Assembly (NCBI GenBank): GCA_904063045.1
Contig: CAJFCJ010000070.1
Span: forward strand, 133,502-197,501
Source of the DNA: Dimorphilus gyrociliatus
Taxonomy: Eukaryota; Annelida; Polychaeta; Dinophilidae
Direction: 5' to 3'
Length of the DNA: 64,000 nt
A program made the translations under genes and the position numbers. The notes under the pieces were generated by a model. The model searched no databases. It was not told where the DNA came from and worked only from the letters and a program-made list of their open reading frames with translations. Positions 55,040 through 64,000 of this stretch are shown in pieces (the first letter of the stretch is position 1; the number at the start of each line of letters is the position of its first letter).

Positions 55040-55529
55040 TAGAAGGTAAAATATTATTTGAAAACAAGTATGAACTATTAATTTGATGTTTCAAGATTAA
55101 AAAAATAGTCTTCCATGTATTTGTTACATGTGAAATAAAAATTCATCAGATTTTATCTTTTTAAACTTTTGACCATTTGAAGCTTTGGTAAATGTATAAA
55201 AATGGCAGCATTCCCAGAGCTTCTCAGTCTGTAATTTAATATATATGATAGAATAGAAATGACAAATGAATGTGTACAATATGCCGATGTATTTTGAAAT
55301 CATATTGTTTTTGTTTGTCAATACCAAAGCCTTAGCAGCTCTAGAGGTGACAATATTGTACATTCAGCAATAGCGAAAAAGGGAGAAGCAGGAAGTATTA
55401 CACCCTGTAATCAAAACAAAAATATAGTCAAACTTAAGTCTAAACATTCATTGTGTATTCAGAATTTTCACAAAACAAACAAAGATATTAGTTGTATATC
55501 ATGTGATACAATAATGGATGCTAAACTTT
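55040..55529. other. No supported gene
   Basis: AT-rich; 55124-55363 is open on minus but has no recognisable content. Confidence 0.4.
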
Positions 55530-56690
55530 TTAAATACAAATATTTATGAGTTTATTAGTTGATTGTAAATGAATTTCACAAAATTTTAACTTACAAGTAT
55601 AATTAATTATTGTTACAGTTTCAAAATTTTTGCCAATGCAAGAAAATTTACAACTGTTTTGTAGTGTTTCTTTAATGACACACAACTTTTTCCTGTTATT
55701 TGATTGGTCAATATTAAACATAATATTTATACAATTTTTATTATTTCCATCTGTGGAAATGGTCACATCTATTTGAGTATATTCATGAAATGCTGAGTGT
55801 GCTGTAAAAATGACTTTTGCAAATAATGGCATAAAATTTGTACTTGGTAAGCATTGAGTATTTGTATTACCAAGAAATTAATGATAATCATTAATTGTTG
55901 AATTTGAAAAACACACACCAAATAGTGATATATCAAACATAGCTGAAAAAAACAAAGAGAAATGGGGATGGTATTAAAAAATTTAGCATTCATTTTTTTA
56001 ATCACCTATCTAAACATAATGGTTTTTGAAGGGTATAACTTCCAGATATGCTTTCCAATGCTCCCTCAGTTCATATACTTTTAAGTAGGTCACAAGAATA
56101 ATTTCCATTTACTGCTACATTTATTGAACAACACTCTTCAACTTTTAGACATTCATTTTTACACATTTCCTCATTTTGAACAGCTACATTTTTAAATAAG
56201 CAGGGATCACAGTTGTAAATAACGTCACCTGTACTCTTTTGCCAGATTTTACAATCTATAAAAAGAAATAAAATGATTGGAAAGAAATCAACATAAAGGT
56301 CAAATGTCAGATGGAAAATTATCCCTTACCTCCATTAATTACTTTAGAATAATATAAAACATGTTGAGCACTAATAAGATTTGTTCCATGAGAACCTTAC
56401 CTTTTTAGATAGCATTCATCACTTGAACTATTATACTCAAAGCTTGATACACTATTGTCATCATTACATTCATCAAGACAATTTTCAAATCCTTTTCCAT
56501 TGTCATACACTCTTCTTCTATTATTTTGTAATTTCTTATTAAAGTGTTTTGTATAAGATGAGCATACTGTAAAAGAATAGAAAATATGAGATAAGAAAGA
56601 GAACTCATTAATATTGAAGAAATGATTACAAGATTTTTCAATATATCCATTATTTGATAATGAAAAGATTTGATGAAATAAGAGTTAAAA
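55530..56690 (-). CDS. PAN/Apple-domain extracellular protein gene, partial
   Basis: Minus strand, several short exons. An exon ending SNNGYIEKS joins across a 62-bp intron to CSSYTKHFNKKLQNNRRRVY and GFENCLDECNDDNSVSSFEY, with the C..C...F.Y...C spacing of a PAN domain. The next exon (about 56258-56070) is a second PAN-like unit: CLFKNVAVQNEEMCKNECLK, VEECCSINVAV and SCDLL. A further exon (about 55955-55590) has STNFMPLFAKVIFTAHSAFH and six Cys but no clear family; it contains one in-frame TAA (about 55880) and ends at a good 5' splice site (GTAAGT, about 55590), so the gene continues left. PAN domains bind proteins or sugars outside the cell. The nonsense codon makes function uncertain. Confidence 0.5.
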
Positions 56691-56699
56691 ACAAGTAAA

Positions 56700-57137
56700 G
56701 GAGAAGTTGTTTAACATTGTTCCAATTTATGTGCTCTTTTTATAGAACAATTTTTAATTTATATAATCTTAATTCTGAAAGTAAATACAATTCATAATCG
56801 TTTACTTTACATTTTACATTGAAAGCATAAACTTTTACTGTAATTAGAAATTTTTGAATATATGTTTGCAAAGAAGAAACTCAATTGATAAATTCAACAG
56901 AAATGACTTAAAAAGAAAATTACTCAGGAGCTTCACTTTCAATGAATATTCTATAGATTATATATTGTCACAGTAATAATAGCAAACATTTTGAATGAAT
57001 TGATGATTTAAAAAATTGATAGAAAATGCATTAGAAGGTTAATTTTATAGAAAATATATTGCTCTATATATTGACTTTTCACTAATTGTATTTATTCAAG
57101 AACAATGGTATCTTTGCATGAAAGATAAGAAAATTGG
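56700..57137. other. No supported gene
   Basis: AT-rich; possible upstream exons of the PAN-domain gene were not recognised. Confidence 0.35.
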
Positions 57138-57485
57138 GTGCAGGAGAAAATGTCCATAGTAAAGGAGAATTTTTCTTTTTAAATCATTGGAGATTAAGAT
57201 TTGAAAAGTAAATTTTAGAGATTTAGTATGTAATTATTATTCATGAAGTATGATGTGCTGAAAACAAAAACAACTAACTACAAAACATACTATAGTAAAA
57301 TTATAAAAAAATAACATTTTTGTAACAGATAACAAGCTAAATAAATGAGCAATGATGTATATAAATCCTGGCTGCCTCTTTTGATAAATCTGAAGCAGAT
57401 ATTGATCTGACTTTGAATTTTCTGATGAGGTTTTCTCAGTTGTCTACATATCTTTTTCTCACTTGACAATTTTTTATACAATGTG
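57138..57485 (-). mobile_element. Truncated MULE copy, GGAGAAAACGTCC family
   Basis: Left end GGTGCAGGAGAAAATGTCCA, like the 53-kb element. On the minus strand MYKKLSSEKKICRQLRKPHQ matches the transposase C-terminus of that element (LYKKLLSEKKICRQQRKAYQ). It breaks off at 57485; no right end. Confidence 0.75.
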
Positions 57486-57554
57486 ATCGATGATCACACA
57501 CAATGGAGATTTTGCATGGATATTCCTATTTAATCTATTGGGCCATTCTTCTTG

Positions 57555-57715
57555 GGCCAAAAATCTACTCTGCTATTGAACTTTCATATTGTAACTTGCT
57601 TAAGTATTTTTTTCAAATAAACCATTTAAATTGAAACACTTTCTTTAAAGGTTCTAGTAGAACAAGTACTATAATAAATTTCAAACACATAAATGGGCTG
57701 GGCAAGATAGTTCAT
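57555..57715 (+). repeat. LTR family 2, 3' fragment
   Basis: CTACTCTGCTATTGAACTTT, CTTGCTTAAGTATTTTTTTC and AAAGGTTCTAGTAGAACAAG match the right half of the LTR at 23391-24025. It starts near the breakpoint of the MULE copy. Confidence 0.7.
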
Positions 57716-58185
57716 GACACACCTACAGATTTACTCTGAAAATACAGAATTAAAGGTTGTCAACAGCCAACAGCAAGTTGAAAAATCTCAATATTTTCAG
57801 TCATCAGCTGACTATTGAAAGTACAAGACAGGAAACTTTTTGCAGAATGGGGAGAGTTTAAATGGTATTAAGCCTAAAATACATGAAGCCTTTTAAATAT
57901 CAGTCTGGTAGCAACTCATTGAAAAAAGTGAAAACTATCTCTAAAATATTGTAAGGTTTAAATTAGTTAAAAGTAGACTAGTGCAGAAAAGATTCCTTCA
58001 CTCTTGTTGAGAATTATTACACATGTTAGTTTGTGACACAGGGATAGCTTAGGCCAAGAACTGCTACTCTAGATAGTAGTTATTAATAGGCACACTAACC
58101 TTAGCCCTAACAAAGTTCATATAGTGAGAGAAATAACCAGATTGTCAGTAACAACAAAATTGATAAAATCTCTAATTCTAATTGT
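57716..58185. other. No supported gene
   Basis: AT-rich without recognisable content. Confidence 0.4.
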
Positions 58186-58720
58186 ACTTTCCTGCTGAGG
58201 TTGTAGGTAAGTACTGGTCCAAATAGAACCGAAGCAGGAGTAAGCCTCTTAGAAGAGAGATGTAGAATTGAGGGAGGATGAATATAGAACCAAAATGTAA
58301 GAATAATATAACTGTATTCTAAAGTAATACTAGACCTGTTCACTAAGGGAGTTGATTCAGGACTGAATGCCTGTTACTGCCTACGCCCTGCTTTTATACA
58401 ATTCCTTATCAGTTGTTTATACCTTGGCTGTCAACAACAAGGGTCTAACCCCAGATAAGGATTGTTCACAACAAACAGGGTCAAGGGTTATCATATTATG
58501 CAATAGTGATGTAAACAACAACAACTGTGTGTAGGTTACCCCTCAAGGGTCAATTCTTACATCATATTTATGTAAATAAACACTTGTTGTTGTTGTCAAC
58601 ATGTTTGTTATGTAATATCTTATCCTTTGCTTATAAAAGGGGTTGATTCTGGCAGTTGGGTACCATCTACCCTAGAGGCAACATCTACTTCAACACTTCT
58701 ACCATATAGTAAGTATCATT
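58186..58720. repeat. Probable LTR, family 3
   Basis: Less AT-rich block with a TATA-like TTATAAAAGG (58635-58644), TACCATCTACCC and CAACATCTACTTC followed by AGTAAGTATC; the last part recurs at 51925-51990. I could not define both ends. Confidence 0.4.
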
Positions 58721-59640
58721 TATAAAATATCTATAAACTATAGTTCATAAGTGTACACTAATCAGTTTATTTTACTACAAAAACTTTTATTACAAAACAA
58801 ATTAAGTTAAAGATTTTTTTTGTTTTTTTCATGAGCTTTTTTCTGCAGCATACTTCTTAGAAACATTCCATAATCAAAAATATTTCTTTGATGACTTTCA
58901 CTAGAAAAATCAATAACCTTCTTTATATCCATATAATACTTATTACTTTTTCTCTAAAATGCATTGATTTTTTGAAAATAAATGAAAAATATTCATTTTT
59001 TTAATAGATCAATAAATACATTAACCAAAATATTCTCAATTTGTATCTTTCCTTTAAAGCATAATGATTTACTGAATAGAAAATTCAGTGATTTAATAAC
59101 TGTTGTAGAAAGTTTAAATAATTCAAATGTCTGAAAGATTCTATGCATATAACATTCATCAACTCTTCTAATAACATTAAATGGTATTGGATATGAAATA
59201 TGAGTAGCTACAACAGAATTGAAAGAAGAAATAGCTATATGTAAAAAAGAAAAAAGTCATTAATACATATTTATGTTACAGTTTTTATTCCAAGCTTTTC
59301 CCAACAGAATACACAAAAGGGTTAAGTCTAAGCATCTCTGAGTCTATGTGTTTGTGTATCCAAACTGAATACAGTTCAGCAAAAGATTCCTACTTAATTA
59401 ACTTATATTTAATGGGTTTCAATTAAATTTACAAATGCAAGTAAAAATGTATGCATGTATCCATCTTCACAACATCAATGTGCTCACACCATTACCCAAA
59501 ATAATGATGGTACTTAAATACCCAACTTCACAAATACAATATTAAACTATTATTTTCTAAGAATATTGAAAAAAAATTATACCTTCTCCTTGCATTTTCA
59601 AAAATTGCATTTTAATAAATAATTTACTGGAAACAGAAAA
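58721..59640. other. No supported gene; 3' flank of the receptor gene
   Basis: AT-rich, downstream (on the minus strand) of the receptor stop at 59643. It may hold the 3' untranslated region. Confidence 0.4.
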
Positions 59641-59642
59641 AA

Positions 59643-62600
59643 TTAGCCAACAGGAAATGCATTACTTTCATTGTTCACCAACCTCTGATTTTCAGCTCTT
59701 TCTCTTTTAACTTTTTTATATTTAGAGTACGAATTAGAAAGAAAAACAACTGCATTAACAACAGAATTCACAGGCAGAAATATAATGAGAATTAAATAAT
59801 AAATGTTACTATTTATATCAAATTTTGTGGATATTCCTAAAATAGCAAGAAGAGATGATGGCATCCAACAAATTAAATTTGTAAACATAATTATAGAAGC
59901 ACTTTTTGATAATTTGGTGTTTTTTCTCTCATTATTTAAAAACTTTGTAAATTTCTTTCTTGATTTTCTAACAGTTAACATAATAAAAAAGTAACACCAT
60001 AATATTATCATGTTATACACAAAAAGCAGTACACCAAAAAAGAAAAATGAAAAAAACCATTGATTTGATGAATCTCTTTTAATATAAATATTGAAACAAA
60101 TTGGTGTTTTTGAAAAGAAATTCTGAAAAAAGATTCCATTAGTAGTGTCATTTGAAAGAGATTCCTTTTACTGGATAAAAAATAGCTGGTGAATATCCCA
60201 ATACAAATGACACAATAAAATTTATTAATATAATCCAAAATTTCCTTTTCACCAAAATGATTGACTCTTTTATGATACTATTTAATACCAAAACTCTCTC
60301 AAGTGTCAATAAAACAAGACTACTTGATGACAATATAATTGCAAAAGTCATTAGACTTCCTAAATATTTACAAATCAAGCCGTATCTCCAGTTGATGTCA
60401 TCATCAAGGTAATTGTCTCCATAGTAGCCATCAGTTATTGCAATGGTGAGAATATAGAGACAAATGAAAAAGTCTCCAACAATCAGTGTTGATTGGTAGG
60501 CCAACTTTTGTCTTTCATAGATATGCAAAACAGTTATTGCCAAGAAATTTCCCAAGAATCCGCCAATGCCATAAATCCAAAAGAGAAATTTCAAAAGTTT
60601 TGTTCCCAAAAGATTGGAACATGTTTGAAAGCGTAAAGGCCGTGGCAGACAGGATATATTTTTCTTAACATAAGCCCAAGCCAAACAGCATAGATTGAAA
60701 CTGATGCTAAAGACTTTTTCAATATGTTGCAATTTATGTACAATAAATTTTCCCTGATCAAGTGGAAAGTCTGTTGAATTCATATGCAACTCTTTCAATT
60801 CTGTCAAGTGTACAAAGAAGTTTCTTTCAATATCTTGTAATTTATTTCCTGACACTTTAAAAATCTGTAGATTTTTCAATTGAATTGAATTGTTTGAATG
60901 CAAATGAGTAATTTTTGTGTGAGAAATGTCTAGAAATCTCAGCAAATTATTGTTGAATTTTGTTAAAAAGTGAATGTGTCTTATTGGATTATAGGAAATA
61001 TCAATGTACTGAATTAACTTTGATGAAGTCTTGTCACTCAGAGTAGTCCAACTCAAAAGGCTTGTATTCTTCAGAATGATAATTACAATGTTAGGGAAGT
61101 AATTGATTTTAAAAAACCTCTGTTTTGTATTCTGAATGTTGATTAATGTCAGAGAAAATAGTTGTTTTTTCAAATTAATGTGAAAATCTCCAAAAATGAT
61201 TAACGATTTGATTTGTTCATCTAAAATTGTCAGTTCACATATTTCATTTGATTGTTGTTTGTTTTCGCAAACAAGACTGTATGTCATGTTGTTATTACAT
61301 AGTTCATTGTAAACCTTTGGTTGCAAACATAACAGCTCATCACTGCCATGTAAACAATCTATGATGCCATTGCAAACTTTTTCCATTAAAATATAATGCT
61401 TTTCATTTTTACATTTAAAAAATCCTTTGGGTTTGAATTCATCTGTTTTTCATATATTTTGTGTAGTCAAACTTGTCCTTAAGTGAAAACTGTTTGTTGA
61501 TTGCTTACCACAATAAATTTCATCATCACCATGGAAACAATGATTGATTCCATCACAAAATTGTTGAATTGATATGCAAAACCTTTCCAAATAACACAGA
61601 TATTCACCCTCATTACAAAATGATAAATTACACATGAATAGATTATGAAATGGAAAATGTGGCCTTGTTCTTAAATTACCCCAAGAGTCATATTGTACTC
61701 TACATTTATTTTCATCAGTGAAAAGAGAGCATGTTAAAGTCCTGTTGAATTTTTTACAATAACTTTCATCTTCATCTTTTTCATTATGACAATCTTTTCT
61801 GTAGTCACAGAGAAAATCGTTTGAAATAATATTTTTGGTGCATGATTCACTTTGTACTGTGAGGAGTTTAATTTCAATGATTGATTAAAATTTGGTGATA
61901 AGACATTTGTAATTTATACTCTGATAATTATGATTTTCCTTTGAGAATTCCAGATTTTCATCACTTTTATCAAAGCAATTTCTCTCATTATTACTCAAAA
62001 TTGTATCATTTATGCATTGACCATTTAAACAAGCACTATTAAAGAGTTTTTTTTAAGTTTTTTGATTTTTAATGAGTATTATTATTTTAGAGAATTTGTC
62101 AAGTGATGATTTACCCTTACCCCAACCCAGACAAGACTTTTATGTTAAAATTTCAAAAAATGCACATTTTTTGTTAGCTAAAAGAAAGGCTAAAAGAAAA
62201 TGAATGGCATTTTCTTGACAGCAACTAACTTGTTTTAAAGTTTCATCCAAAACAAAATCTCAGAAGTATCAAAGTATTACCTTGTGTTATCTTCACATGT
62301 TTTCCTATCTGTGAAATTATTTTTTTTAATAAAGCAAACAAATATTCATAGGAAGTAGTATTGAACATACTACAAAAATCCTCATCTGAACCATCAGGGC
62401 AGTTTTTGACAAAGTCACACACCAATTGGTGACTAATTTTAACTGCAGAATTAATGCAATAAAAATTTAGCTTAATATTCTTTTTATCACAGTTCAATTC
62501 ATCTTCTTTCAATGGACAATCATAATCTCCATCACATAAATATGCATTTGATATGCACATCCCAACTGAACTACACAAAAACAAATTTTGAGAGCATAGG

Positions 62601-63900
62601 ATTTTTACAGGTTTTACCAAATATTTCATTAATTCCCCATAATTCTTCCTTTCTACAACAATAAACTATATTGTAAGCATATGAAGACAAGAATATAAAA
62701 AAAATACTTGGCTGTTTATGACATATAAAATATTTTGTCTGAATACTACAATCTTTTTCTTGTATTTGAATAAAAGAGAATGCACTAGATTGAAAATTCA
62801 TTGTATAGCAGCCATAGAAAGATTTTGACAGAAACATATGTTTTTTTTTTTTAAGAAAATGTTCGAATATTTCTCTGTTTTGTTGGCAGGCCTGTACAAA
62901 TCAGTTATTAACTAAAAGTTTATTTTTGAATGTATTATTATTATGACTTTCATTAAAGTATAAAAAAAAAGGGTAAAATTTCTTTCTTGGCAGTTTACCT
63001 TATTAAAATCCAAATATACATTTGATTTATACAAAAGAGGAGTTTTGCTTTGCGTTACATAATACTTTTGAAATGTTGTATTGTTTTGGATAAGATTTAA
63101 TGAAAATGCTCCTGTAAAAGTAGACACCCATTTATTTCTAATCTATAAAGGTTGAAAAGTGCAAAAATATCAAATACTATTTGGAAACAGGTAGGAACTA
63201 TCAATTTGATGTTTAAAAACAAGATGTAAAAGCATAAAAGGAAATTGAACATTTGAAGATGGTAAATCAGTAAGTGTTAAATTTTTATTAGCACACTCCT
63301 TTTCAATTTGTTTTAAGGATAAGGATTTTATATTTTTGAAGATGTAATAGCAGACATCAAATATTGTGTGTGCCTCCTCTTCACCACAATCTATTACTAT
63401 CATTGAAAAATAGTTGTCATTTTAGATAAAATTTTGAAAAATGTTGGTATAGGACCTTTTTTTTTTGAACACTTAATGTTATATAAAGTATTTTTTGCAA
63501 ATGCTCTGTATAAATTAGAAAGGTAAAGTTATTATGGCTGGATATTTAGGAGTTGAAATTAATAGATTTTGCATTTAAACACTTACCCTTTAGACGAATG
63601 TTTGATTTTGCAATCTTCTAGTTTTGATGTAGAGCTATTACAAGAGAAACTCTCTAAATGTATACCAGAATCAAATTGAAGAGGTATGACAAATTGATCA
63701 CTTTCAACAGGAATAAGAGTGCCATAATTGAAACCAAAACTTTTACAAATAACTTGAATTTCTCTATATCTTAACATTATAAAATGTTTCCAAATATTTG
63801 ATACAAGAACTAGAAAAATTCCAGTATATTCCAAATAATTATGTTTTTCACCAAAATATAGATTGCCATCTTTCTCATTGAACATCATATATTTTGAATC
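59643..63900 (-). CDS. SRCR - C-type lectin - LDLa - LRR - 7TM receptor, apparently intact
   Basis: Many-exon minus-strand gene whose 5' end probably lies beyond 64000. In order: SRCR-like domain (63890-63587: QVICKSFGFNYGTLIPVE, SFSCNSSTSKLEDC); C-type lectin domain (63400-62700: FDVCYYIFKNIKSLSLKQIE through DCSIQTKYFICHK); about six LDLa repeats (62600-61320; for example CDGDYDCPLKEDELNC, CPDGSDEDFC, CNGIIDCLHGSDELLC); LRRs (61200-60750: LIQYIDISYNPIRHI, LRFLDISHTKITHL); a Cys cap; 7TM. TM1 has GIGGFLGNFLAI, TM3 ends LERV in place of DRY, TM6 has LICWMPSS and TM7 NSVVNAVVF in place of NPxxY. Clear introns: 61443-61508 (66 bp, phase 1), one of about 48 bp near 61866, and 60123-60171 (49 bp, phase 0). 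GRL101/LGR-like; it should act at the cell surface. The ligand is unknown. Confidence 0.82.
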
Positions 63901-64000
63901 TTATTTTGTGATGGAAAAGAGAAAAAAAAAGATTTTCAGCTTTAAATTTGGTAATAGGAAAACAAATATTGAAGTTTTGTTTTGTACTACTTGTTTTTTC

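Noticed and set aside
56405-56650. Apparent signal peptide (MDILKNLVIISSILMSSLSY) on the minus strand
   Set aside because: It reads through a 62-bp intron; the spliced frame gives the PAN-domain sequence instead.
60120-60172. Apparent frameshift in the receptor gene after TM4
   Set aside because: Explained by a 49-bp GT-AG intron at the position conserved in paralogues.

Overview
The window is AT-rich animal (metazoan) nuclear DNA. Evidence: spliced genes with 48-72 bp GT-AG introns, a clear three-exon fascin gene, rhodopsin-like GPCRs, receptor modules typical of animals (SRCR, C-type lectin, LDLa, LRR, PAN), a caspase domain, and interspersed TTAGGG-type telomere-like motifs. The LDLa-LRR-7TM receptors resemble the GRL101/LGR-type receptors best known from lophotrochozoans; I cannot name the species.

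Layout. 1-9.2 kb: relics only (actin, a LINE reverse transcriptase fragment, a phosphodiesterase-like fragment, a Tc1 N-terminus, an LDLa/LRR receptor fragment on minus, and a decayed SAMHD1 copy on minus). 9.2-11.2 kb: a MULE transposase relic split by a 1.0-kb fold-back element, then an LTR-like repeat and a 10-N assembly gap. 11.3-16.1 kb: a four-exon gene with a galactose-binding-like domain, a damaged membrane-anchored multi-C-type-lectin gene (minus), and the last exons of an LGR-type GPCR. 16.4-18.3 kb: a nicotinic receptor relic and an intact intronless GPCR (minus). 18.8-21.6 kb: a mariner relic carrying a MITE, an LRR fragment and a short Tc1 element. 22.1-25.5 kb: a decayed lectin/LDLa/LRR/7TM receptor split by a solo LTR. 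26.5-32 kb: LTR-retrotransposon material (gag-protease on minus) with a nested fold-back element, flanked by inverted LTR copies. 32.9-34.7 kb: fascin. 36.5-39.8 kb: a nearly complete FLYWCH-type MULE transposon. 40.9-45.7 kb: SRCR/lectin exons, a MULE relic and a caspase domain without its catalytic cysteine. 46-58.7 kb: a hAT relic, MITEs, a GPCR with one nonsense codon, a core-deleted MULE, a PAN-domain gene and LTR pieces. 59.6-63.9 kb: the best-preserved receptor gene (minus), SRCR - C-type lectin - about six LDLa - LRR - 7TM, probably continuing past the right edge.

Two themes stand out. First, at least six copies or fragments of one receptor family lie here in all states from intact to relic, and they share intron positions. 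Second, one Mutator-like (MULE) superfamily dominates the mobile DNA: full element, deletion derivative, fold-back elements built of short repeated motifs, and small MITEs. Nine insertions have recognisable ends; eight of these have 9-bp target-site duplications that I could read directly (one with a mismatch). Coordinates of spliced genes are mine by eye; exon borders not given explicitly are approximate.
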